64,000 nucleotides of DNA from Marinobacterium jannaschii DSM 6295 (GTDB taxonomy: Bacteria; Pseudomonadota; Gammaproteobacteria; Pseudomonadales; Balneatricaceae). The position numbers and the translations under genes are program-made. The notes under the pieces are model-generated. The model searched no databases. It had not been told where the DNA came from and was given only the letters and a program-made list of their open reading frames with translations. The stretch spans positions 21,021 to 85,020 of the forward strand of contig NZ_KK211070.1 of assembly GCF_000620085.1 (NCBI RefSeq), read 5' to 3'. This document shows positions 44,004 through 52,209 of the stretch, one piece after another. The first letter of the stretch is position 1. Each line of letters starts with the position of its first letter.

Positions 44004-44372
44004 ATGAACGCGATACCTCTCTTCTACGTCGGTGCTGGAGGCTCTGTAAGACCGCTGAGCACATTGCCTGGCCAAGTCCGCCAGGCGCTTATACGGGTAG
44101 TTCGGGACTGGTTGAAGGATGCCACGACGGAACATCAAGTACTTATCTCAGCTTCCGGGGCTATTACCGAACGCAAAGGGGCTGTTTGTTTTGGTGCTGA
44201 ACAGCGAGGGGAGTTCTCATTCACCCTAATATTCAGCAATAACGTTCCGACAATTTGCCAACGGCATTGCCAGCACGTCCAAAGCGCAGTTATGCATGAG
44301 TTGCTTAAACGAAAAGGCATTTCGCATGATCAGATTGTCACACGCTTCTCCGGTGTACCGGATAGCGACTGA
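44004..44372 (+). CDS. Unknown protein
   Basis: The 122-aa product is preceded by AGGAG (14 nt upstream of ATG, a little far). It contains several Cys/His residues near residues 85-95 (CQRHCQHVQ) that might bind metal. No family is recognised. It overlaps the next gene by 47 bp. Confidence 0.45.
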   Translation: MNAIPLFYVGAGGSVRPLSTLPGQVRQALIRVVRDWLKDATTEHQVLISASGAITERKGAVCFGAEQRGEFSFTLIFSNNVPTICQRHCQHVQSAVMHELLKRKGISHDQIVTRFSGVPDSD

Positions 44373-44736
44373 TGACGGCAACAGTTACATCACCGCATGC
44401 AATTTGTGGCATGCAGAGCAAGAGTGTGAGAAACGCGGCGCAGCAGAACTGTGCTATCTGATGCGGGTGGATGGCCAGCCAACATGGGTACCGGCCACAT
44501 CACAATCGAACTACGACACTGAGCGATTCAGTGAACTCAAACGATTATTCCACCGCCTTGGTTGTGACTTTGATCGGCACGGACGTTCTCTCTTTGCACA
44601 TGTGACATCCACCAGCTTCGATGTTGTTGTGAACATCACCCGGCTGCCGGACTCACGCAATTACAAATCGGTCTCTGATGCGAATCTGGATTGGTTCGAG
44701 AATCGGATTAACTCTTACATTGAAAACAGGAACTAG
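44326..44736 (+). CDS. Unknown protein
   Basis: The 136-aa product runs from ATG 44326, which has AAGG 8 nt upstream; a longer frame from 44296 lacks a good site. The sequence is mixed alpha/beta, with no motif I recognise. The stop is followed within 2 bp by the nuclease gene start, so they are co-transcribed. Confidence 0.5.
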   Translation: MIRLSHASPVYRIATDDGNSYITACNLWHAEQECEKRGAAELCYLMRVDGQPTWVPATSQSNYDTERFSELKRLFHRLGCDFDRHGRSLFAHVTSTSFDVVVNITRLPDSRNYKSVSDANLDWFENRINSYIENRN

Positions 44737-44738
44737 TC

Positions 44739-45500
44739 GTGAACAAAACCAGGACTCTCATTACCGCAGCCGTCATTGCTGCTTTGGCTCCAATGACAGC
44801 TGCAGCCCAGTCGATGACTCTCGATTACTCAGCTGGCGGAGGGCTTTACATGATACAGATGGACTGTGAACGTCATGCAGCGAATTTCTTTGTCGTGCGG
44901 GTAACCGCGGATCGGGGCAACCATCCTCGCCTGAACCGCTTTTTTAAGGACTCTAAAGCTTCGTGGTGCCAGCAGAAATCCACCGCATCCTATAAGTCAA
45001 AGCATTCAGTCGCTGCCGGCGTAAAGTATCATCGCGGGCACCTTATCGCTGCAAATACAGTAGACAACAGTCCTGAGCGCGTGGCCAACAGCTTCTTCAT
45101 GACAAATGTGTTGCCTATGACCGTTCAGCTCAACACTGGAGCCTGGAAGCGTGCTGAACAGATGGTGGAATGCCTTCGGGAAAATGAACCCGTTACCGTA
45201 ATGGGAGGGCCATTGTGGGGAGGGCCGCATAAGAACGACTATTTCGTAAAAAGCCACGGTATAGAGACTCCCTCTTACTTCTGGCGCGTCACTCTAACAA
45301 ATCGGTATGCGATCGGCTGGATCATGCCTAACTCTGTTGAAGCGAAAGCCCGCATGCTGCCCCAGTATCGAGTAGACCTTGAGGAGATCTCTAAGCGTAT
45401 CCGCTCTGCTCCCTGGGCTCCCTACACGATCGGAGGCACTCCACCAGCGAAGTGGTTGAGTCTGCCGGACTCGAACTGCAAGAAACGTCATCTCTCGTAG
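44739..45500 (+). CDS. Secreted DNA/RNA non-specific endonuclease (beta-beta-alpha Me)
   Basis: The 253-aa product starts at GTG 44739 and has a signal peptide ending AAAQS. The nuclease core shows KYHRGHLIAA, matching the DRGH box with the catalytic His kept but the leading Asp replaced by His. TNVLPMTVQLNTGAW follows, holding the metal-binding Asn. Such enzymes degrade DNA and RNA in the periplasm or outside the cell. In a plasmid accessory region it might remove competing DNA or feed on nucleotides; that is inference. Confidence 0.78.
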   Translation: MNKTRTLITAAVIAALAPMTAAAQSMTLDYSAGGGLYMIQMDCERHAANFFVVRVTADRGNHPRLNRFFKDSKASWCQQKSTASYKSKHSVAAGVKYHRGHLIAANTVDNSPERVANSFFMTNVLPMTVQLNTGAWKRAEQMVECLRENEPVTVMGGPLWGGPHKNDYFVKSHGIETPSYFWRVTLTNRYAIGWIMPNSVEAKARMLPQYRVDLEEISKRIRSAPWAPYTIGGTPPAKWLSLPDSNCKKRHLS

Positions 45501-45511
45501 ATCACGGTCGA

Positions 45512-45748
45512 ATGAGTTTCTTTGAGCCCTCCCCTGGGAACAGCACTCCAGCTTGTCCAGCGTGTGGATCCGACGCCATGGCTCATCAATGTAAAAGCCC
45601 CATCCCCTCTGAAGCCCTCTACCAAAAGAATGGTTGGTATTGCGGTAACTGTGGCGCGGGGCCTTATCGCCTTGGCAACGCATCTGAAGCTGAAGCAGCA
45701 CGGGTTGCGATACAGCTACTCAACTCTCACCAGAAGCAACAAGCGTAA
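45512..45748 (+). CDS. Small zinc-ribbon protein (Lar-like layout)
   Basis: The 78-aa product from ATG 45512 has CPACGS and, after a gap with a Trp, CGNCGAGPYRLG, then an Ala-rich helix. The layout (CPxCG, W, CxxCGA, terminal helix) resembles Lar-type restriction-alleviation proteins, but it is generic for small zinc ribbons. The ribosome site is weak. Confidence 0.5.
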   Translation: MSFFEPSPGNSTPACPACGSDAMAHQCKSPIPSEALYQKNGWYCGNCGAGPYRLGNASEAEAARVAIQLLNSHQKQQA

Positions 45749-45774
45749 TCAACATCAAAAACTGACGGTGACGC

Positions 45775-46125
45775 ATGAAACGATATCAAAAGGATTACAG
45801 CATCGACGGATGGCCTATCACAGATAACGGCCGGCCCATGGATAAGGATGCCGTCATAGCACGGCTGAATGAGCTGCAAGCGGCTTGTGATGCAATCGAT
45901 TGGAAACCTAAAGCAGTTGTCCCTTCCGACGATCTCCTCGATGAGCGTGGGCATGGAGTATTCAGGGCATACAGACCTGGCATTGCCCTTGAGTTTGCCA
46001 GGCAAGGGTATGTGACATACGACAAGTACTTCGGATGGAATGATCCCGCGTTTACTTATTGGGCTGTGCTGTTACCCGGACCCGGCCCTCATCAGGATCC
46101 GCAGACGGGAGATCAGCAGCCATGA
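45775..46125 (+). CDS. Unknown small protein
   Basis: The 116-aa product starts at ATG 45775. It contains DGWPITDNGRPMDKDAVIARLNEL near its start and an aromatic C-terminal half. No family is recognised. The stop overlaps the next start as ATGA (46122-46125). Confidence 0.5.
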   Translation: MKRYQKDYSIDGWPITDNGRPMDKDAVIARLNELQAACDAIDWKPKAVVPSDDLLDERGHGVFRAYRPGIALEFARQGYVTYDKYFGWNDPAFTYWAVLLPGPGPHQDPQTGDQQP

Positions 46126-46646
46126 GTATTGAGCATTGTTATGTTTGCGGCGAGCGTCACGATAGCAATGAGAAATGCGCGCCCGAAGCCTTTAGCTACT
46201 ACCAATGCAAACATTGCCAGTCACTTCACTACTTACCTTGGGATGTCGAAATCTACTGTGGCCTGGAAGGAATGACCTGCAACTGTCACGCGAGTGCCAG
46301 CCAGGCATGGCAGGGAATTACATATGCACAGTATCGACAGCTGGAAGCAAAAGCTGAGGAAGATCAGTCTGACAATAGCCTGCTTAGGAATGCTGATCCG
46401 TCCCTCCTAGAGCTTGCTGCCACAGGGCTTACAGCCTTAAATATTGAGGCTTCAGAGAATGCCGTCACAGGCGAGACAGGGCTAGACATAACCACGATCA
46501 ATCGCCCCGGTACCACGATCTGGAAAGACCCAAAGACCGGCGAGGAAAGATATACGCCTCCTGGCGATCGTATGTACTCAACAGCACTGATGTTTGCCGT
46601 GGGCCAAATAGGTGAAAACGGATCACCAGAGTACTTCGATAGCTAA
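46122..46646 (+). CDS. Cys-rich unknown protein
   Basis: The 174-aa product is coupled to the preceding gene by ATGA. The N-terminal 65 residues contain four Cys pairs or near-pairs (CYVCGE, CKHCQS, CGLEG, CNCH), a probable two-zinc module. The rest is helical and then polar. Function unknown; DNA or RNA binding is possible. Confidence 0.5.
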   Translation: MSIEHCYVCGERHDSNEKCAPEAFSYYQCKHCQSLHYLPWDVEIYCGLEGMTCNCHASASQAWQGITYAQYRQLEAKAEEDQSDNSLLRNADPSLLELAATGLTALNIEASENAVTGETGLDITTINRPGTTIWKDPKTGEERYTPPGDRMYSTALMFAVGQIGENGSPEYFDS

Positions 46647-46686
46647 TCCCCTATTCGGGAAACCTGCACCAGATAAGGATCATCAG

Positions 46687-47211
46687 ATGAAACCCTGCAA
46701 GCAACCGAAGCACATCAAGATCGGCTTAGTATTCTATTCGGTGGACGCATACTTTGACCCGGAAAAGAACAGCACTACCACTGAAGTAAGCGAGTGGTAC
46801 GTCAGATCAATCAGGGCCCTTCGAGGGACTATCAGCAGGCACGGGATAAAGTTTAGAGGCGGTTTTCAGCCCAGAAAGTACGTAAACCTCACACGAAAGA
46901 ACGCATACACCTGGGTTAAGAAAAGTCGACAGCATGGTGATTTCGGCTGGGCTTCGAGCATATCAAAGTACGACCGTCAGCAATTCAGGTTGGGGGACGA
47001 GCACCTACCCTTCGGCCTCTATACCACCAAACTGCAAGCCGCTAAACATGAAAGAAGTGCCCTTAAGAACTTGCTACAAGACTCAGAGAAGTGGATTGCC
47101 AACAACCCTGACGCAGACCAGGTGCTTATCGCTGAAGAGAAACGAGAGGTACATGGCCTCCAAAAATCACTGGCAGCGATAGAGCGAAGAATCAAGAAGC
47201 TTTCTCACTAA
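46687..47211 (+). CDS. Unknown basic protein
   Basis: The 174-aa product starts at ATG 46687 with AAGGA upstream; the longer frame from 46612 would overlap the previous gene. It is Lys/Arg-rich, with a helical C-terminal part (LIAEEKREVHGLQKSLAAIE). It is possibly nucleic-acid binding. No family is recognised. Confidence 0.5.
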   Translation: MKPCKQPKHIKIGLVFYSVDAYFDPEKNSTTTEVSEWYVRSIRALRGTISRHGIKFRGGFQPRKYVNLTRKNAYTWVKKSRQHGDFGWASSISKYDRQQFRLGDEHLPFGLYTTKLQAAKHERSALKNLLQDSEKWIANNPDADQVLIAEEKREVHGLQKSLAAIERRIKKLSH

Positions 47212-47239
47212 TGAATACCGGATTATAAGGACCGCTTAC

Positions 47240-47827
47240 ATGACTATTGAAATCCCTAAATACGTTGCTACCCCTGAATACGGTGAAGAGTGCATCAGTT
47301 TCTTCGGTGCTGGTGATACTCCTGATGAGGCACTGGCAAACTTCATTGCTCAACCGATCAGAGACTATGCCAAGGAAGTTGGTGTAGCTGCAGGCGAAGA
47401 TATTGAAGTTCAAATCTGGACTGCAGGGACTGCGGCAGAGGCAGGCTGGAGTGAGAGCGAAGCACCTGACTTCAGTTGGTTCCTATTGAAGAAACTGGAC
47501 ACCAAGAACGTAGTGCTACAGAAAAACTTTGATAACCAGATCGCTTTAGCGATGCAATCCTGCTCAGAAAACTACATTGCTGAAGTCATAGACTCTATCG
47601 AGTTTGAGATCCACCGTAAGCTGAGCGATGAAGAACATGATTTCGTAGAAAAAGAAGTTAGGAGGATCATAAGCAATGATACCAAGAGCCTGGAGGAGGC
47701 GTTGGACAACGCCCACAACGCCCTGCAGTGCGTGCTAGTTTCCGGCGCAGCTGACCCTGAAGTAGAAGATATGATTCAGCGAGGTTTGAACAATCGCCCC
47801 CAGAAAAGTACTGCCCGCCGATCCTAA
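47240..47827 (+). CDS. Unknown acidic protein
   Basis: The 195-aa acidic product starts at ATG 47240 with AAGGA upstream. It has a beta-rich N-terminal half (EYGEECISFFGAGDTPDEAL) and a helical C-terminal half. The acidity would fit a DNA-mimic protein, but nothing specific supports that. Confidence 0.5.
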   Translation: MTIEIPKYVATPEYGEECISFFGAGDTPDEALANFIAQPIRDYAKEVGVAAGEDIEVQIWTAGTAAEAGWSESEAPDFSWFLLKKLDTKNVVLQKNFDNQIALAMQSCSENYIAEVIDSIEFEIHRKLSDEEHDFVEKEVRRIISNDTKSLEEALDNAHNALQCVLVSGAADPEVEDMIQRGLNNRPQKSTARRS

Positions 47828-47843
47828 TCAGCCCACGTCAGGA

Positions 47844-47855
47844 AAAGTACACCAG
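47844..47855 (+). promoter_or_regulatory. Leader motif AAAGTACACCAG (copy 1)
   Basis: The same 12 bases occur at 48981-48992. Both copies lie about 35 nt upstream of a start codon (47878 and 49017), and an 11-base variant lies at 52413. This suggests a shared 5' leader or promoter element in this accessory region. Confidence 0.35.
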
Positions 47856-47877
47856 TTAACTAGGAGACCGATGGCAC

Positions 47878-48699
47878 ATGAGTAAAGCATCCGACACTGA
47901 ATCAAAGATCAAGGAAATGGATGACTTCATTAAGTCACAGGGAGCCGCAGAAACGATTCAGCGACTGATTGCCGAGGGCGCATTATTCGTTTCCAATCAC
48001 TCAGGCGGCAAGGACTCCCAAGCCATGCTTATCAAGCTCCTCGATCTAGTTCCAGCCTCACAGCTAATAGTTGCTCATGCCTCCTTGGGGGAAATGGAAT
48101 GGCCCGGAGCCCTGGAGCTGGCAGAAGATCAAGCGGAAGTTGCAGGGCTTCCCTTTATCGTCGCAAAAGCAAACAAGACCCTATTCGAAATGGTTAAAAG
48201 ACGCTTCCAGAGCCGTCCCGAAGTCCCCAGCTGGCCATCGGCATCAACCAGGCAATGCACAAGCGACCTGAAGCGCGACCCGATCCGACGAGAAGTAAGG
48301 CGATATGCAAAAGCCCACGGCTTTACCAAGATCGTCAACTGCCTGGGGCTGCGTGCCCAGGAATCACCAGGCCGCGCCAAGCGCCAACTTTTTAAGATCG
48401 ATAGGCGCGGCTTCAACAGTGTAGCCCACTGGTATGAATGGCTTCCAATCCACGAACTGAGCACGCCGGAGGTTTTCGCAACCATCACCCAGGACGGCCA
48501 GAAACCGCACTATGCCTATAGCCTGGGTAATCAGCGACTAAGCTGCGTCTTTTGCATGATGGCCAGTGAAAACGACCTACGTAACGGAGCGAAGCACCAC
48601 CCGGCTCTGCTCGATCAGTACGACAAACTAGAAAAGCAGACAGGCTACACCATGCACATGAGCCAGATCCCCATTATCACCCTGGCTCAGGCAAGCTAA
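47878..48699 (+). CDS. PAPS reductase / PP-loop family protein (phage-plasmid type)
   Basis: The 273-aa product has the PP-loop SGGKDS (about 43-48) that binds ATP and activates a substrate by adenylation. It also has RQCTSDLKRDPIRR, where Cys and basic residues match the PAPS-reductase/DndC superfamily, and a C-terminal CVFC. Members either reduce PAPS or modify nucleic acids. There are no sulfur-assimilation or dnd genes nearby, so a DNA- or RNA-modifying or anti-defence role is possible. The start is ATG 47878 after GGAG. Confidence 0.7.
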   Translation: MSKASDTESKIKEMDDFIKSQGAAETIQRLIAEGALFVSNHSGGKDSQAMLIKLLDLVPASQLIVAHASLGEMEWPGALELAEDQAEVAGLPFIVAKANKTLFEMVKRRFQSRPEVPSWPSASTRQCTSDLKRDPIRREVRRYAKAHGFTKIVNCLGLRAQESPGRAKRQLFKIDRRGFNSVAHWYEWLPIHELSTPEVFATITQDGQKPHYAYSLGNQRLSCVFCMMASENDLRNGAKHHPALLDQYDKLEKQTGYTMHMSQIPIITLAQAS

Positions 48700-48765
48700 C
48701 CCGTCATGAAATACCTGACCTAAGTCGTCACCGGCCAGGAACGCTAATAAACCACAGAGGCTTTT

Positions 48766-48957
48766 ATGGAAAACAACGATTTCGAAGAACTGCTATGCGT
48801 GGTAGCAAAAGAGGTTACGGATAACGCCAAACCAATTGAATGCGAGGAAGGCTCCGGCGCTTTCGTATCTGTAGGAGCTGTAAACAGCGCTGTTTCAAAG
48901 ATGCGCCGAGCTATTCATGACCCTGAATACAGAGCCTCTCTAATAAGCGGCGCTTAA
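48766..48957 (+). CDS. Small acidic protein (63 aa)
   Basis: It starts at ATG 48766 with AGAGG upstream. The product is acidic at its start and helical at its end (VGAVNSAVSKMRRAIHD). No family is recognised. Confidence 0.45.
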   Translation: MENNDFEELLCVVAKEVTDNAKPIECEEGSGAFVSVGAVNSAVSKMRRAIHDPEYRASLISGA

Positions 48958-48980
48958 TCAAACCCACCATGATTTAACAG

Positions 48981-48992
48981 AAAGTACACCAG
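48981..48992 (+). promoter_or_regulatory. Leader motif AAAGTACACCAG (copy 2)
   Basis: This is identical to 47844-47855 and sits 36 nt before the start at 49017. Confidence 0.35.
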
Positions 48993-49016
48993 CTCCCAAA
49001 TAAGAAAGGATCTGCA

Positions 49017-49493
49017 ATGAACATAACGGACGACTTCATTAACAGCCTCTTTGAGGGCACCAACTTTGGTGAAGCCATAAACAACAGCGTTACGAAAAAG
49101 CGCAACCTGATCGCAAAGACCTTGCGCAACCAGCTAGACGGCTTCTGGTCAGGACACACAGCCTACAGCATTGTTGTAACTGGCGGCCTTCTTCTAGACA
49201 CCAAGAGCGGGCAGCCAAAGCACCTCACAGCCATTGGAGAGGCATTTATGAAAGAGTACGAATCTAAAGACTCCGGTAAATCCGTGAACGAATGGACGGC
49301 TATTAACATCCCTGAAGATATCGACATCAAAGGCAAGGAAGTACTGATCTGGGACGGCTGCGACCATCATATTGATTACGTCGATATATGCCCTGAATCA
49401 GGAACGTTTTACATGGCCAACGGCACCGAGCCAACCCATTGGAAGCCTCTAGATAGACCACAGGATCCGCGCCCTATAAAGCACGATGTATGA
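49017..49493 (+). CDS. Unknown protein
   Basis: The 158-aa product has AAAGGA before ATG 49017. It has a helical basic N-terminal part, then a beta-rich part with DGCDHHIDYVDICPESGTFY. No family is recognised. It is the last plus-strand gene before the transposon insertion and ends at a hairpin terminator. Confidence 0.5.
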   Translation: MNITDDFINSLFEGTNFGEAINNSVTKKRNLIAKTLRNQLDGFWSGHTAYSIVVTGGLLLDTKSGQPKHLTAIGEAFMKEYESKDSGKSVNEWTAINIPEDIDIKGKEVLIWDGCDHHIDYVDICPESGTFYMANGTEPTHWKPLDRPQDPRPIKHDV

Positions 49494-49515
49494 CAGCACT
49501 CCCTAAAAAGCAAAA

Positions 49516-49531
49516 GAGCCCTAGCGGGCTC
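49516..49531. terminator. Convergent terminator hairpin
   Basis: GAGCCC-TAGC-GGGCTC followed by TATTTAT, between the plus-strand gene ending at 49493 and the interrupted minus-strand gene. Confidence 0.65.
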
Positions 49532-49534
49532 TAT

Positions 49535-49700
49535 TTATGCCTGTACGGAATACATGCAACCAGGACCCAGCTGAACCACTATTTCGGCGTGCTTAATCGT
49601 TATAACTACATCAAGCGTCCTATCTGATACATTCTGATAGATCCGCTTGTTTTCCGCTTGATCTTCCTCAAAAACCTCCTTGAGGCGACCTTCATAATTA
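49535..49700 (-). pseudogene. Small gene interrupted by the ISL3 transposon (3' part)
   Basis: Removing the transposon and one copy of its 8-bp target duplication joins 52244-52240 to this segment in frame. The result is a 56-aa protein beginning MNNYEGRLKEVFEEDQ and ending GCMYSVQA, with AAAGGAG before its ATG at 52244. The insertion splits codon 5. What remains here can be read from a chance TTG inside the element (49750), giving 71 codons. The product is acidic and unrecognised. Confidence 0.7.
49693..49700. repeat. Target-site duplication, left copy
   Basis: CATAATTA here and again at 52232-52239, directly outside the two ends of the transposon. Eight bases is the size expected for ISL3-family insertion. 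Confidence 0.92.
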
Positions 49701-49722
49701 GGGTATTCGAAATAAGGTGTGG
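49701..49722. repeat. Terminal inverted repeat, left
   Basis: It begins GGGTATTCGAAATAAGG. All 22 bases are perfectly complementary to 52210-52231. Similarity ends sharply inside position 22. Confidence 0.93.
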
Positions 49723-49755
49723 GGACAGGCGTAGCTTGCCCCCATTTCAATCGCC

Positions 49756-51030
49756 CTAGTGTATGTGGATTATGGCGCCGTAATTCAAACTGGGACTTCC
49801 CTTAAGACACCCTCCAGGAAGTCGAGACCTATACGGTACTGAGCGAACCTTATGCTTGGCTTCAGTAAACAGCATCCGCGCTCTTAATGCTTCAAAGCTG
49901 TATCCGCTTCCTTGTCTATACATCGCCTTAATCTGAGCGTTGATAGACTCTGTATAGGCGTTGGTATATGGGTGGTCGAAGTAGCTGAATACTTGATCGT
50001 GCCAATTATCGACGACACGGACCAGATCCCCGTACTTCCCTCTCAGTCCAGCAGGCACTGATTGCTTCCATTCAGTGTAGAGCTGCTCAGATTCATGTCT
50101 GGAGTTTGCTTCATATATCTCATAAAACTTCTCTTTGGCGTCATATGCCGCTGCCAATAGCGGATAGTTGAGAGTCCATCCTTCAAGAAGGAATTTCTGC
50201 TGATCAGTTAACTGGCATCGGCGCTTCAGCAACAGAAAGCGGTCATTTTTTAGCCCTATTCTCTGTTTCGGGCTAAGCTCCAGCCTTACTTCTTTCCGGG
50301 CCTTTTCAACTGCGTCATTGGCCATCCTCACCACGTGGAACTTATCAATAACCACAACCGCCTTTGGCAGCATCTGCGCTACAGCTTCACGGTAGGGTCT
50401 CCACATGTCCATTGTCACAACCTGAACCTTTTCAGCGGCATCGAGCTTGCCCAGCGCTTCGATAACAGTTGCCTTTGTTCGGCTATGCGCCATATCAAGT
50501 AGCGTCCTCTGCTCAATGTTGGTTAAGACCAGGCGCATTTTCTTGTTGAGATGAACTTCATCAACCCCCAGAACCCGAGGTGTCTCAAACTGATAACTGC
50601 GATCCAGTTCAGTAATGTGATCTCTGAATATATTGCGAACGGTCCCTTCACTGATGCCAACCTCTTCAGCAAGGGTGGTATTTGTCCTCACCAGGCATCG
50701 ACTCTTAATGTAGTCGACAAGCCTTTCAGTGGTTCTATGCTTGTCGCTGATATCCGAACAGCTCTCAATGAATGTTCTATTGCACCCATCACATTTGAAC
50801 CTTTGTCGATACAGCTGAATACCAACGCGCTTCCCGTGCATTGGCGTATCCATTATCTGCTGACTTTTAACACCATGCTTGCGCGGGCTTGGTTTATAGC
50901 AGTGAACACAACGACTTTCCTGCTGATTTTTAATAGAGGCTTTAATCCAGTAGTCGATATTATCTCCGTCGATTTCTTCCACGAAGATGGAAGGTAAGTT
51001 AAGCATGAGACTTCCTAATTCAATACTCAT
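49756..51030 (-). CDS. ISL3-family transposase
   Basis: The product is about 424 aa from ATG 51030 (an ATG at 51048 lies inside the operator arm). It has an N-terminal zinc-finger region (CVHC...CDGC), an HTH-like stretch (TTLAEEVGISEGTVRNIF), and the DDE catalytic core: Asp in LGVDEVHLNKKM, Asp in VVIDKFHVVRMANDAVEKAR, Glu in NAYTESINAQIKAMYRQGSG. It ends 34 bp inside the left terminal repeat, as expected. No frameshift is seen. Confidence 0.92.
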   Translation of the reverse strand: MSIELGSLMLNLPSIFVEEIDGDNIDYWIKASIKNQQESRCVHCYKPSPRKHGVKSQQIMDTPMHGKRVGIQLYRQRFKCDGCNRTFIESCSDISDKHRTTERLVDYIKSRCLVRTNTTLAEEVGISEGTVRNIFRDHITELDRSYQFETPRVLGVDEVHLNKKMRLVLTNIEQRTLLDMAHSRTKATVIEALGKLDAAEKVQVVTMDMWRPYREAVAQMLPKAVVVIDKFHVVRMANDAVEKARKEVRLELSPKQRIGLKNDRFLLLKRRCQLTDQQKFLLEGWTLNYPLLAAAYDAKEKFYEIYEANSRHESEQLYTEWKQSVPAGLRGKYGDLVRVVDNWHDQVFSYFDHPYTNAYTESINAQIKAMYRQGSGYSFEALRARMLFTEAKHKVRSVPYRSRLPGGCLKGSPSLNYGAIIHIH

Positions 51031-51082
51031 TTGTCCATTGGAAAGCATATGCTACACTTTCTGGGATATGTAGCATATGCTT
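51031..51082 (+). promoter_or_regulatory. Promoter and double-palindrome operator between transposase and methyltransferase
   Basis: TTGTCC (51031-51036) and TACACT (51053-51058) are 16 bp apart, a plausible promoter for the methyltransferase. AAGCATATGCTACA (51043-51056) is perfectly inverted as TGTAGCATATGCTT (51069-51082) around 12 bp. Each arm is itself built on the palindrome AGCATATGCT. The arms cover the -10 and the start of transcription, so a bound dimer pair would repress. The HTH tail of the methyltransferase is the obvious candidate. Confidence 0.65.
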
Positions 51083-51097
51083 ATTTCGAGGTAATGA

Positions 51098-52147
51098 ATG
51101 GAAAATCAAGAATATGAACCAATACCGGCACCGGTGACTTGGTTCGGCTCGAAGTCTCGATTGGTAAAGCAAATCACGTCACACTTCCCAGAACATAAGA
51201 CCTTCGTGGATGTATTCGGTGGATCTGGAGTCGTGTTGCTAGGAAGGCGGCCAAGTAAGGTTGAAGTTTATAACGACATCAATTCAAAAATGGCGGCTTT
51301 ATATCACGTTTTATCATGCCCCCAAAAAACAGCAGAGCTACAACGTAGGCTGAATTTCACTCCCTATTCCAGGTCCGAATTTGACGCATGCAAGCACGGT
51401 GTCGATAGCATTGATGACGAAATTGAAATAGCGCGCCAAATGATCGTAATCCAGAGGCAAAGCCACGGAGGCCTGGGTAAGCAGTGGTCATATTGTGTTG
51501 ATGCACCTGCTGCAGGCTATAGCGCCAGCGTTCGCAAATTTCACGCAGGCATTGAGAGGCTGAGTGAGGTGTCGCGCCGGATCAGGAAGGTACAAGTTGA
51601 CAATCTGCCCTGGGAAAGCGTGTTAACACGATACGACCGAGAACAGACACTTTTCTACCTTGATCCGCCTTATATCCCAGAGACCAGGGTCAATGGAAAT
51701 TACGAACATGAGATGTCGCCTCAAGATCACGAACGCCTGGTTGACCATCTCCTGAAAATAAAGGGGCTTGCTGTACTGTCTGGATATCAACATCCCATTT
51801 ACTCTCCATTAGAAAATGCCGGATGGCAGCGTGTTGAAATCGACACAATCGCGAGTACAAGTAAGAATCGATCCAAGCGAATAGAGACTCTGTGGATTTC
51901 GCCAAACTGCAAAAAGCCAGTTGCAAAAGGCGTAATGCCGCCGACGGATGAGCCAAGCGATCTAAGCAGACAACAACAGGCGGCATACAGAACTCACGAA
52001 GTTCGAGTAAGCCAAAGTGAGCAAAAGATCACCGAGGCTATTCGTACGCTGAAGCGACTCAAAAAGAGAGTTTCAAAAGCAGAAGTTTCTCGAATGACTG
52101 GTATTAACCGGGTACAGATATCACGTCGATACGCTCATCTGTTTTAA
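51098..52147 (+). CDS. Dam-like (D12 class) DNA adenine methyltransferase with C-terminal HTH
   Basis: The 349-aa product has the N-terminal FGSK (16-19), the SAM-binding FVDVFGGSG (36-44), and the catalytic DPPY (189-192) of D12-class N6-adenine MTases. The last 38 residues (312-349) are a basic helix-turn-helix, KKRVSKAEVSRMTGINRVQI, not part of the usual fold. The gene is a passenger of the ISL3 transposon. No restriction endonuclease is present. The HTH probably binds the palindromes just upstream and makes the enzyme its own regulator; it could also repress the divergent transposase. Confidence 0.88.
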   Translation: MENQEYEPIPAPVTWFGSKSRLVKQITSHFPEHKTFVDVFGGSGVVLLGRRPSKVEVYNDINSKMAALYHVLSCPQKTAELQRRLNFTPYSRSEFDACKHGVDSIDDEIEIARQMIVIQRQSHGGLGKQWSYCVDAPAAGYSASVRKFHAGIERLSEVSRRIRKVQVDNLPWESVLTRYDREQTLFYLDPPYIPETRVNGNYEHEMSPQDHERLVDHLLKIKGLAVLSGYQHPIYSPLENAGWQRVEIDTIASTSKNRSKRIETLWISPNCKKPVAKGVMPPTDEPSDLSRQQQAAYRTHEVRVSQSEQKITEAIRTLKRLKKRVSKAEVSRMTGINRVQISRRYAHLF

Positions 52148-52209
52148 GATGAGCCACACGTTATTACGATTTAGAACCCAGGTGTGAACTGGGGCTCAAG
52201 ACCCTCAAT

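Noticed and set aside
47878-48699. Dnd phosphorothioation system
   Set aside because: Only a DndC-like fold is present; no dndB, dndD, dndE or dndF-H homologues are nearby.
51098-52147. Restriction-modification system
   Set aside because: No endonuclease gene lies within the transposon or beside it; the HTH tail and operator explain its control without a partner.
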